Origin: JAZBPO01 sp963691775
GTDB lineage: Bacteria; Pseudomonadota; Gammaproteobacteria; Pseudomonadales; Azotimanducaceae
Reading direction: 5' to 3'
Assembly (NCBI GenBank): GCA_963691775.1
Contig: OY829369.1
Location: forward strand, 2,976,001 to 3,040,000
Length of the DNA stretch: 64,000 nucleotides
Shown: in pieces, positions 7,168 through 15,031 of the stretch
How the letters are laid out: every line of letters begins with the position of its first letter
How positions within the stretch are numbered: the stretch's first letter is position 1
Made by a program: the position numbers and the translations under genes
The notes under the pieces: generated by a model
What the model was told of the DNA's origin: nothing
The model's input: the letters and a program-made list of their open reading frames with translations, nothing else
Databases searched by the model: none

Positions 7168-10100
7168 ATGAACACGAATCGGTTCACGCGCGGCAAGCGC
7201 GCGCTCTGCATCGCGGTCGCGCTTTGCAGTGGCTCTACAGGGACTGCCTTCGCGCAAGAAGAAGGTGTCGCCGAACTTGAGGAAGTCGTTGTCACTGGCT
7301 CGCGGATCGCTACGGACAGCGCGGTTTCCTCCGCGAGCCCCGTGCAGGTACTCGGCAGCGAAGAGATCCGCACCGCCGGCCAGGTCGACCTGGGTGAATT
7401 GCTGCGGGAGTCGCCAGCGCTCAATGCCTCGCTGCCCGCGAATTTCTCCGCGCTTCAGGGGCCCGCGGCGGGTACGCCGGGTTCTACCGATGACGATCTA
7501 GGCATTGGTTTCCTCAACCTCCGAAATCTCGGCACGGTGCGGACGCTGGTGCTGGTCAACGGGCGCCGACACGTAGCGGGCGCTCAAGGCGCCGCTGCTG
7601 TCGACATCAACACGATTCCGAACACGATGGTGAAGCGGGTAGAAACCCTCACCGGCGGCGCATCTTCGGTCTACGGTGCTGACGCTGTCACGGGCGTCGT
7701 CAACTTCATCATGAAGGATGCCAGTGATTTCGACGGCATCGAGTTCAACGCACGGACGGGCATTTCCGGACGCAACGACGGTGAGGAATACCTGCTCTCC
7801 GGCGCAGGTGGCTTCGAGTTCCTGGACGGGCGCGCAGGTCTCGTTTTCGGCGTCGAGTACCTGAGCAATTCCGAGGTCTACGACACGTCCAGGCCGTTCA
7901 CCGGCCCGAACATTGGCGACGATCTGAATAACACGCCGGAAATTGCTCAGTTAACCGGCCGTAATCCTCAGGCGCAGCGCGTATACGTTCGGCCTGAAGG
8001 TAACCCGATCTCCAGCCCGCTCGGCGTCTTCAACGTCACCGACATCGATGCATTCACGCAGATCGACAACATCCTCTCCGCATCGACCTACCGGCCTGGC
8101 GACCCGATCCCGATCATTCCCGGTACGGAAGCATTTGGTCGCGTCCCCGGTGGCCCGGCATCCGGCGGTATCCCAGCGCTTCAGGTCATCGATTCGCCGA
8201 TCAACGGTGTGCCGCGAGCCTACGACCCCGGTTTTGCAATCAACACCTCTCAGAGCTTCCTGGTCGGTGACGGCTTGGGCTCGAATCTCGGCACGCTGTT
8301 CCCGGAGCAGGATCGCGTGGTGGTCAACCTCAACGGCACCTTCGATCTGACCGACAACCATGCCCTCTTCATCGAGGCCAAGTACGCGAACTCAGAGAAC
8401 TCCGAGCGTCAGGGCGTTGCTGACTTCAACGATTCCATCCCGATCGCCTTCGACAACCCATACATCCCTGCCGCACTCGCAGAGCAGATCACCTTCTTGC
8501 AGAACGAGGGCATCATCGCCCCGAACCCCAACGATGGAACCTTCTACGGTTTCGGTTCGTCCCGGGACACCTCCGACCTCGCAGTGTTGCCGCGGACCAC
8601 GGTGGAGCGGGAAACGATCCGCATCGTGGCGGGTATCGAGGGCGAGTTCGATGTGCTTGACGGCATCGAGTACGAGCTGTCCTACAACTACGGCGAAACG
8701 ACCGCAGACATCAATAATGAAGGCACGCGTATCGAAGACCGCTTCTATGCCGCGCTCGACACGACGGTAGATGCGAACGGAGATATCGTCTGCCGGTCCG
8801 ACCTCGACCCGACCGCGCTTCCCTTCGTGGCAGCGACGTTCCCGACGCCGAACTTCACCAGCGGGAACTTCACCAACGCCGGCGCGTTCACCGAGTTCGT
8901 GACCTTCTCTCCGGGCGATGGGTCCTGCGTGCCGTTCAATCCCTTCGGCCGGAACGCAGCAACGCCTGAGTACGCAGCCTTCGTCTATCAGAACGACATT
9001 GATAAAACGGAGCTCGAACAGCACGTCATCTTCGGTTCGTTGACGGGTTCCACGTCGAGCTTCTTCGAGATGCCGGCTGGGCCGATCGGCTGGGCCGCGG
9101 GTTTCGAGTATCGTGAGGAAGAAAGCAGCTTTGTCGTTGGTTCCTTCGAACAATTGGGGATCACCTGGAACGGTTCGAATGGAAACCAGCGCGAGTCGCT
9201 TGCGGGCGAGTTCGACGTCTTCGAATACTTCGCTGAAGCGCAGGTGCCGCTCATCTCCGATCTGCCGGCCTTCGAATACGTTGAGGTGACGGGCGCCATC
9301 CGCTTCGCGGACTACAGCACCATCGGCTCCAACGACGCCTGGTCCTTCGGCGGGCGCTGGACGATCCTGCCGGGCATCACCCTCCGCGGAACCGTCTCTG
9401 AGGCCGTGCGTGCGCCGAACATCGCGGAACTGTTCTCGCCCCAGCAGCCGGCGTTCTATCCGTTCCTGAACGACCCCTGCTCGATCCAGAACATCAACTC
9501 GGGTTCGGAGTTCCGCGCGGCCAACTGTGCGCAGTTCGTGCCGGACGGCTACGACGTCACCAACTTCGTCACTGCGGGTATTCCCGGCGTGACAGGCGGT
9601 AACCCGGACCTCTCAGAGGAAACGGCCGAGACAACCACCTTCGGTATCGTCATCGAGCCGGAGCAGTGGGTGCCTGGACTCCGGATCATCGTTGATTACT
9701 ACGAGATCGAGATCGAGGGTGCGATCGATGCGCTGAGCGCTCTGCGGGTATCGGAGGCGTGCGTCGACCTGCCATCGACAGCGAACAACTTCTGCCCGCT
9801 GATCACCCGGGCCGCCAACGGCGAGATCATCGACCACCAGTCCGGCCAGGTGAATCTCGGCTCGATCGAGACAAGCGGCATCGATTTCGGGATCAGCTAT
9901 GACCTCGAACTCGGGGAGCTCGGTGATCTGAGCCTCGGCGTCACCGGAACGCACCTCACAGACTGGAAAGAGTTCCAGGATCCGATCGATACAACCGTGT
10001 TCGAAGATCGGGTTGGCGAATTCGGCTTCCCCGAGTGGATCACCAACGTCAATGCGCGCTGGTACTTCCGCGATCTGTCCCTGTCCTGGTCGGCGCGCTA

Positions 10101-10350
10101 CGAAGACACCCAGCTCCTGCCGGGCATCGGCAACGACAATATTGCGGCCAATCCGCTCTTCGTTGATCCGTCGCAGACCGGGCGCGGCATCGTTCACGAC
10201 TTCAACGTCGGCTACGATTTCGGTGACAGCGTCAGCGTGTACGCCGGTCTGAACAACGCCTTCGACGAGCGCCCCTACCTGGGATCGCTCTCGCGTCCCG
10301 CGGGTCCTCGGGGTCGCTTCTTCTTCGCCGGCGCAAGCTACCGGATGTGA
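7168..10350 (+). CDS. TonB-dependent outer-membrane receptor
   Basis: An outer-membrane beta-barrel importer of 1060 residues powered by TonB-ExbBD. I place the start at 7168: it gives a clean signal peptide (MNTNRFTRGKRALCIAVALC, cleaved near TAFAQ-EE), and a GGGG stretch lies just upstream. After cleavage comes the ELEEVVVTGSRI TonB-box-like/plug start. The plug contains RNLGTVRTLVLVNGRRHV, a VDINTIPNTMVKRVETLTGGASSVYGADAVTGVVNFIMK block and long extracellular loops. The barrel ends in the typical RPAGPRGRFFFAGASYRM with an aromatic near the C-terminus. This subfamily is common in Xanthomonadales-like and marine Gammaproteobacteria for carbohydrates or other large substrates. No transporter or regulator is adjacent, so the ligand is unknown. 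Confidence 0.95.
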   Translation: MNTNRFTRGKRALCIAVALCSGSTGTAFAQEEGVAELEEVVVTGSRIATDSAVSSASPVQVLGSEEIRTAGQVDLGELLRESPALNASLPANFSALQGPAAGTPGSTDDDLGIGFLNLRNLGTVRTLVLVNGRRHVAGAQGAAAVDINTIPNTMVKRVETLTGGASSVYGADAVTGVVNFIMKDASDFDGIEFNARTGISGRNDGEEYLLSGAGGFEFLDGRAGLVFGVEYLSNSEVYDTSRPFTGPNIGDDLNNTPEIAQLTGRNPQAQRVYVRPEGNPISSPLGVFNVTDIDAFTQIDNILSASTYRPGDPIPIIPGTEAFGRVPGGPASGGIPALQVIDSPINGVPRAYDPGFAINTSQSFLVGDGLGSNLGTLFPEQDRVVVNLNGTFDLTDNHALFIEAKYANSENSERQGVADFNDSIPIAFDNPYIPAALAEQITFLQNEGIIAPNPNDGTFYGFGSSRDTSDLAVLPRTTVERETIRIVAGIEGEFDVLDGIEYELSYNYGETTADINNEGTRIEDRFYAALDTTVDANGDIVCRSDLDPTALPFVAATFPTPNFTSGNFTNAGAFTEFVTFSPGDGSCVPFNPFGRNAATPEYAAFVYQNDIDKTELEQHVIFGSLTGSTSSFFEMPAGPIGWAAGFEYREEESSFVVGSFEQLGITWNGSNGNQRESLAGEFDVFEYFAEAQVPLISDLPAFEYVEVTGAIRFADYSTIGSNDAWSFGGRWTILPGITLRGTVSEAVRAPNIAELFSPQQPAFYPFLNDPCSIQNINSGSEFRAANCAQFVPDGYDVTNFVTAGIPGVTGGNPDLSEETAETTTFGIVIEPEQWVPGLRIIVDYYEIEIEGAIDALSALRVSEACVDLPSTANNFCPLITRAANGEIIDHQSGQVNLGSIETSGIDFGISYDLELGELGDLSLGVTGTHLTDWKEFQDPIDTTVFEDRVGEFGFPEWITNVNARWYFRDLSLSWSARYEDTQLLPGIGNDNIAANPLFVDPSQTGRGIVHDFNVGYDFGDSVSVYAGLNNAFDERPYLGSLSRPAGPRGRFFFAGASYRM

Positions 10351-10391
10351 GGATGCAGGCGGCCAGTCGGCCGGCTGATGCAGGAACGGAG

Positions 10392-10425
10392 AGCGCCCGG
10401 CCGAGCGGCCGGGCGCTTTTCTTTG
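10392..10425 (+). terminator. Rho-independent terminator after TonB receptor
   Basis: An 11-bp GC-rich stem (AGCGCCCGGCC / GGCCGGGCGCT) closes a GAGC loop and is followed by TTTCTTTG. It starts 42 bp after the receptor stop codon and is the clearest intrinsic terminator in the window. Confidence 0.92.
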
Positions 10426-10743
10426 TCGAACGGCATCGCCAACGCGCCGATGATCTATGACATCACTGCCTTACGTCAGACCGAGAACGCCGCTCGTGCC
10501 TATGGCTGCGTCCCGAACCTGACCGGTCGTGAGCTGTCGCTGACCGGGTTCTGAAACTCGAAGCATCGTTGTCCGTGCGTTCGCCTTTGGGTGATCGACG
10601 GCGCCGCGGGACTCAGCCTCCCGCGCTTCCGATCGGTGCTGCAGGCATTCGCGCCGCCGAGATGACGCGGGTAACCGTGCCGCACCGTTCTCTTCTAGAA
10701 TCCGCGCTCCTCGACGTTACGTCCTTCCCTCCGAGTACTTGCC
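10426..10743. other. Gene-free gap before trmH
   Basis: These 318 bp contain only short open frames. One at 10450-10554 would encode 34 residues starting MIYDITALRQ, but it has no strong ribosome binding site and no recognisable homology. No RNA gene is apparent. The trmH promoter is presumably here. Confidence 0.5.
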
Positions 10744-11478
10744 ATGACGCCGGAACGTGCGCGCCGTATCCGCGAGACCCTCGATCGACGCCAGCCGGAC
10801 CTGCGCGTCGTCACCGACTCGGTCCACAAGGGCCACAATCTGTCCGCGATTGTCCGCTCTTGCGATGCGTTCGGGGTGCTCTGGCTTCATGCGGTCGTGG
10901 CGGATCGTGACTTCCGGACGTTCCGTTCTACGGCCATGGGCAGCCAGCGCTGGGTCGAGATACATCGCCATGGAGAGATCTCGGACGCATTGCAGACGGT
11001 CCGGTCCGACGGCATGCAGGTAGTCTGTGCGCATCTCGATGAGCATGCAGTCGATTACCGCAGCATTGATTACACGCGCCCCACCGCTCTCCTCATGGGG
11101 GCAGAAAAACAGGGGCCGAGCGAGGCTGCCGTTGCCCAGGCGGACGCCACCATCACCATTCCGATGGTCGGCATGGTCGAGTCCTTCAATGTCTCCGTCG
11201 CGACGGCCATTATTCTCGCAGAGGCGTATCGACAGCGTGCCGCAGTGGGTTTCTACGATGCGCCCCGCCTGGACGAAAAGAACTATGCGCGCCTGTTCTT
11301 CGAATGGGGCGAACCAACGCTCGCAGATTTCTGCCGGCGGCATGCGCTGGCGTATCCTGCGATCGATCATGAAACAGGCGAGCTCGAAGTCCCCGGCTGG
11401 TTCGCTTCCAGGCAGCGCGAGATCTTCGCATCGGATGCTGCAAGCGAAAGCGATGCCGAGGATGAGGATGCGCCATGA
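10744..11478 (+). CDS. trmH: tRNA (guanosine(18)-2'-O)-methyltransferase
   Basis: A SPOUT-family enzyme that methylates the 2'-hydroxyl of G18 in the tRNA D loop using SAM. The 244 residues start with MTPERARRIRETLDRRQPDLRVV. Motif 1 is HKGHNLSAIVRSCDAFGV, motif 2 is TALLMGAEKQGPSEAAV, and motif 3 is IPMVGMVESFNVSVATAIILAEAYRQR; motifs 2 and 3 form the trefoil-knot SAM site. The C-terminal extension (FFEWGEPTLADFCRR) matches the TrmH subgroup rather than RlmB. The last residues are acidic and low-complexity. It overlaps the next small gene by 4 bp (ATGA), implying translational coupling. Confidence 0.95.
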   Translation: MTPERARRIRETLDRRQPDLRVVTDSVHKGHNLSAIVRSCDAFGVLWLHAVVADRDFRTFRSTAMGSQRWVEIHRHGEISDALQTVRSDGMQVVCAHLDEHAVDYRSIDYTRPTALLMGAEKQGPSEAAVAQADATITIPMVGMVESFNVSVATAIILAEAYRQRAAVGFYDAPRLDEKNYARLFFEWGEPTLADFCRRHALAYPAIDHETGELEVPGWFASRQREIFASDAASESDAEDEDAP

Positions 11479-11924
11479 CGCGCCACTTCGAGTTCATCAC
11501 TGATCTCGAAGTCGATCTCGAGGTCGCTGCGCGCCTCGTCGACTCGCCTGCTGCCGTCGCGTATCTCATGTCGCCGCTGCTGTGTCTGGATCCTCTGGAC
11601 GGCACGCCGGGCGAACGATTTCGTGCGGGCCCTCAGCGCTTTCGCGTGCGCGCACTCGGCCTGATTCCGGTCGGCACGCAGACGATCGATGTAAGTTGGC
11701 CCGAAGGAGCGGAGCACGTGCTTCTGGATGTTGGCGGCAACGCCTTCACGCAGCGCTATGCGCACCGCATCGAACTGCACGTTGTCGGCCGGGGGCGGAT
11801 TCGGTGCGTTGACCGCACTGAAATCGATGCCGGTATTCTGACCGCCCCCGTAACGCTCGGTTTCTGGCTCGTGAATCGAATCGTGCAGCTGCGCTGGCCG
11901 CGCCTGCTTCGATTGCTAGACTGA
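11475..11924 (+). CDS. Hypothetical protein, possibly SRPBCC/START-like
   Basis: I do not recognise this 149-residue protein with certainty. It has no signal peptide. The alternating strand pattern (RHFEFITDLEVDLEVAARLVDSP; QRFRVRALGLIPVGTQTIDVSWP; RIELHVVGRGRIRCVDRTEIDAG) followed by a C-terminal helix (TLGFWLVNRIVQLRWPRLLRLLD) is like a SRPBCC ligand-binding fold. The start ATG overlaps the trmH stop, so it is very probably a real, translationally coupled gene. Its job is unknown; proximity to trmH and lipA does not settle it. Confidence 0.75.
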   Translation: MTRHFEFITDLEVDLEVAARLVDSPAAVAYLMSPLLCLDPLDGTPGERFRAGPQRFRVRALGLIPVGTQTIDVSWPEGAEHVLLDVGGNAFTQRYAHRIELHVVGRGRIRCVDRTEIDAGILTAPVTLGFWLVNRIVQLRWPRLLRLLD

Positions 11925-11960
11925 TGGAAGCCAAACGGGCTCTACCGCACAGGAAATCTC

Positions 11961-12980
11961 ATGTCCCGCGCAGTTGATGGACCTCGGGTCCCCTCGGGCA
12001 GCAAATACCGCACTCCAGAAGGGGGTACGGCCGTGCGCAATGGACAGAAGTCGCGAACGGCAGAACCTGCACCGATTGAGCGCAAGCCCGAGTGGTTGAG
12101 AGTGCGCATTCCCTCCGGCGGGCGCTATCGCGAAGTGCGGGAGATCGTTCATGGCAACAGGCTCGCGACGGTCTGCGAAGAATCGCATTGTCCGAACATG
12201 GGTGAGTGCTGGAACAACGGCACAGCGACGATCATGGTGATGGGTTCGGTCTGCACGCGCGCGTGTCGCTTCTGCGCGGTCGATACGGGCAATCCGCAGG
12301 GGCGGCTCGATCCGCAAGAGCCGGCCAGCGTCGCCGAGTCCGTTCGCTTGATGGGGCTTCGCTACGTGGTGCTCACGTCGGTCGACCGCGACGATCTTGC
12401 CGATGGCGGCGCGGCGCACTACGCGGCATGCGTACGGGCCATCAAGACCGCGACCCCGGAGGTTGCTGTCGAGGCGCTCACTCCTGATTTCCTCGGCCGC
12501 GTCCGCGATGTGGAAACGGTGGTGGACTCAGGCCTCGAAGTCTTCGCGCAGAACGTGGAGACGGTCGAACGGCTCACCCACGAGGTGCGCGATCCCCGTG
12601 CGGGATATCAGCAGACGCTCGACGTGCTTGCATACGGTAAGCGGCATCGCCCTAAGGTGCTCACCAAGACGAGCCTGATCTTGGGCCTCGGCGAGACGGA
12701 CGATGAAATCCGCCGGACTATGGACGATCTGCGTGCTCACGAAGTAGATCTCCTGACCATGGGCCAGTATCTGAGGCCTACGCCCCACCATCTGCCGATC
12801 GCGCGCTGGGTGTCGCCGGAAGACTTCGATCGCTATCGCACCTGGGGCCTGGAGCGAGAGTTCTTGGAGGTCGCCGCAGGGCCGCTTGTGCGATCGAGCT
12901 ATCGAGCTGATCGGATTTTAGACGGCGATAACCTGGGCCTCGCCACCGACGCGGGGCGCATCCCGCTGCGCCAGCTCTGA
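11961..12980 (+). CDS. lipA: Lipoyl synthase
   Basis: LipA is a radical-SAM enzyme that inserts two sulfurs into protein-bound octanoyl groups to make the lipoyl cofactor of 2-oxoacid dehydrogenases and the glycine cleavage system. The 339-residue protein has the auxiliary-cluster motif C72xxxxC77xxxxxC83 (CEESHCPNMGEC) and the radical-SAM motif C98xxxC102xxC105 (CTRACRFC). The conserved blocks VLTSVDRDDLADGGA, NVETVERLTHEVRDPRAGY and TKTSLILGLGETDDEI are present. The N-terminal 40 residues are poorly conserved and basic. LipB is not next to it here, unlike the common lipB-lipA pair. Confidence 0.97.
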   Translation: MSRAVDGPRVPSGSKYRTPEGGTAVRNGQKSRTAEPAPIERKPEWLRVRIPSGGRYREVREIVHGNRLATVCEESHCPNMGECWNNGTATIMVMGSVCTRACRFCAVDTGNPQGRLDPQEPASVAESVRLMGLRYVVLTSVDRDDLADGGAAHYAACVRAIKTATPEVAVEALTPDFLGRVRDVETVVDSGLEVFAQNVETVERLTHEVRDPRAGYQQTLDVLAYGKRHRPKVLTKTSLILGLGETDDEIRRTMDDLRAHEVDLLTMGQYLRPTPHHLPIARWVSPEDFDRYRTWGLEREFLEVAAGPLVRSSYRADRILDGDNLGLATDAGRIPLRQL

Positions 12981-13140
12981 AAGGTCGGTTGCCCCTGGAG
13001 GGCGGCCACCGGAGAGAGTAGACCCCGACGACACCCGGTATCGGGGCCCGCCACACGCCGGGGCAAGGGCGTAGCGGGCCGATCGGATGCCGGGCTCGAC
13101 AGGGCCGATCCATGACGCTCTCGCAGTGGCCGCCGGGAAC

Positions 13141-13398
13141 TTATCGCTCGACGCGCATGTCCTGCCGCTGAACAATCCTGCGGCTCCCCGCGGGGAGGCG
13201 CGCGGTTGCTGCAGCCGGTCGTGCGGCCGGCGCATGGAGCACAGCGTGCTGGAGTATCGGGTGCAGCTCGCCGCGCAGGCCACTGCGCGGGAGCTCCGTG
13301 AACTTCACCGTCGGAATGTTGGCGACCCCGGCGAGCGGGGCCGCGAGCAGCAGCGTCAGCAGGACGCCTCGCAGCTGCCGCGCGGGCTGGCCATCCAT
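13141..13398 (-). CDS. Possible small exported protein
   Basis: An 85-residue frame whose N-terminus looks like a Sec signal peptide (basic RQLRG, then VLLTLLLAAPLAG). The mature part is Pro/Ala/Arg-rich with no recognised domain. It begins 12 bp after the stop of another small exported protein on the same strand, with a GAGG about 14 nt before the ATG. In high-GC DNA spurious frames of this size are common, so the call rests on the signal peptide and spacing only. If it is not real, 12981-13410 is a gene-free gap containing a few GC-rich inverted repeats, for example CCCCGA/TCGGGG at 13023-13046. Confidence 0.4.
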   Translation of the reverse strand: MDGQPARQLRGVLLTLLLAAPLAGVANIPTVKFTELPRSGLRGELHPILQHAVLHAPAARPAAATARLPAGSRRIVQRQDMRVER

Positions 13399-13410
13399 GG
13401 CTGCTCTGCC

Positions 13411-13734
13411 TCAGCCTTGATCGTCGACCCAGCGGCCGGCCGTAGATGACACGTCGATGACCATGCGACCAGAACGACTCGTCTTACAGGTTACGCGCTG
13501 ATGTTCTTTGGTGCCGTTTTCTGTGCGGGTCTCCACGTTCGCGAAGATCTCGTGACGCCCGCTGTCCAGGCGGCGGTGGAAGGTGTCAGTCACCTCCGCA
13601 TCGTTGAATTGAGTATTGATGGCCGCTGTGCACGAGTCCAGCGGACGCTGGTAGACGGGCGAGATGCCTGCGTGTGCGACCACTGGCAAGGTCGCTGCGG
13701 TTGCGAGCGCTGCGATGACGGTGCGTGCTTTCAT
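13411..13734 (-). CDS. Small secreted protein of unknown function
   Basis: A 107-residue protein with a clear Sec signal peptide (MKARTVIAALATAATLPVVAHA, cleaved before GISP). The mature domain of about 85 residues has two Cys (DSCTAAI, RVTCKTSR), which could form a disulfide in the periplasm. It reads as a compact beta-rich domain (HEIFANVETRTENGTKEHQRVTCK). I know no family for it. It has its own upstream gap of about 215 bp and stands alone between lipA and gpsA. Confidence 0.72.
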   Translation of the reverse strand: MKARTVIAALATAATLPVVAHAGISPVYQRPLDSCTAAINTQFNDAEVTDTFHRRLDSGRHEIFANVETRTENGTKEHQRVTCKTSRSGRMVIDVSSTAGRWVDDQG

Positions 13735-13950
13735 GGGGGTTCTCTCCTGATGTGCGAGGCCGCTTCGTGGGCCGCGTGATCATGAGACGCCCAAATGCGT
13801 GAAATCGTTGCTAGTGGATCGATGAAGCGAGGGTCGATGAAGACCATGCGAGGGCACGCAGCGACGAACCGACTCGTCGCTGAGCCTCTGCATCAGCGCT
13901 GAAGTCCGGTTCTGCTCGAGCAGCCTCTCGGAAATGGCGATTCCTGACCC

Positions 13951-14952
13951 TCAGCCGGGGTCGGCTTCGTCCCCATGTTCCGTCATTAGCAGACCGCGAA
14001 AAGCATGGCGAGGTGTCCACTCGCCCCGGACGACCCGATTCACCTCGGCCGCGATGGGCATGACCAATCCATGCGTTTCTGCCATCTCCATGACCACGGG
14101 CGCGGTCTTCACCCCCTCCGCCACCATGTGCATCTCCGCGACGACCTCGTCCAGGCTACGGCCCTTGCCCAGCTGCTCGCCGACATAGCGATTGCGCGAC
14201 TGTTGGGAGGTACAGGTGGCGACCAGGTCGCCCATGCCGGCAAGGCCCGCAAAGGTCCGTGCCCGGCCGCCCAGGGCAACGCCCAAGCGTGAGAGTTCAG
14301 ACAAGCCTCGGGTGATGACCGCGGAGCGCGTGTTGTCGCCTGCGCCAAGGCCATCTCCCATGCCTGCAGCAATGGCGACCACGTTCTTCAAAGCGCCGCC
14401 GAGTTCGCAGCCGATTACATCCTTGTTCCGATAGACGCGGAACAGGCCTGAGGAAAACAGCGCCTGGACGCGCTGGATGATTGCCTCGTCCTCCATGGCG
14501 ATGACGGATGCTGCGGCGAACCCGGACATGATTTCGCGTGCGAGGTTCGGGCCTGACAGCACGCCTGGCGGATGGCCCGGCAACTCGTCCTGGATGACTT
14601 CCGTCATGCGCTTGCCGGTACCCTGTTCAAGGCCCTTCGACAGGCTGATGACGGGTACCCAGGGGCGCACGTGCTCGCGCACCGCGATCAGAGTGGAGCG
14701 GAAGGTCTGTGCGGGGACGCCGATGACGAGTACGTCAGCGTGCTGCACCGCTTCTGCGAGATCTGCGGTGGCGCGCAATCTCACCGGAAGCTTTGCATCC
14801 GGGAGATATCGAGTATTGCTGTGCTCGCGGTTCACCTCATCGGCGGTATCGGGATTGCGCGCCCAGAGCAGCGTCGGTGCGTTCCGCGACAAGAGGGCCG
14901 CCACGGTCGTTCCCCAGGAACCGGCTCCGAGCACGCTCACGTTCAGATTCAT
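13951..14952 (-). CDS. gpsA: Glycerol-3-phosphate dehydrogenase [NAD(P)+]
   Basis: GpsA reduces dihydroxyacetone phosphate to sn-glycerol-3-phosphate, the backbone for phospholipids. I start at the ATG at 14952 because GGGGAG lies 9 nt upstream; it gives 333 residues beginning MNLNVSVLGAGSWGTT, a normal family N-terminus with the Rossmann GxGxWG motif. The frame is open to 15018. Family blocks follow: VISLSKGLEQGTGKRMTEV, VLSGPNLAREI, GCELGGALKNVVAIAAGMGDGLGAGDNTRSA (catalytic Lys in ALKN) and AGMGDLVATCTSQQSRNR. It is divergent from plsB, whose product uses the glycerol-3-phosphate made here, so the two likely share a control region. Confidence 0.96.
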   Translation of the reverse strand: MNLNVSVLGAGSWGTTVAALLSRNAPTLLWARNPDTADEVNREHSNTRYLPDAKLPVRLRATADLAEAVQHADVLVIGVPAQTFRSTLIAVREHVRPWVPVISLSKGLEQGTGKRMTEVIQDELPGHPPGVLSGPNLAREIMSGFAAASVIAMEDEAIIQRVQALFSSGLFRVYRNKDVIGCELGGALKNVVAIAAGMGDGLGAGDNTRSAVITRGLSELSRLGVALGGRARTFAGLAGMGDLVATCTSQQSRNRYVGEQLGKGRSLDEVVAEMHMVAEGVKTAPVVMEMAETHGLVMPIAAEVNRVVRGEWTPRHAFRGLLMTEHGDEADPG

Positions 14953-15031
14953 CCTACTCATCTCCCCGTCTGTTATGTCTCCCCGCACGGAAGTGTACGC
15001 TTGCGCTGGGAAGATCACTGGGGAGTGATTG

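Noticed and set aside
10450..10554. 34-codon frame in the gap before trmH
   Set aside because: It has no good ribosome binding site and no recognisable similarity; chance frames of this size are common.
14953..15018. Longer gpsA start at 15018
   Set aside because: The extra residues are not family-like and would run into the plsB leader; GGGGAG before the ATG at 14952 decides the shorter start.
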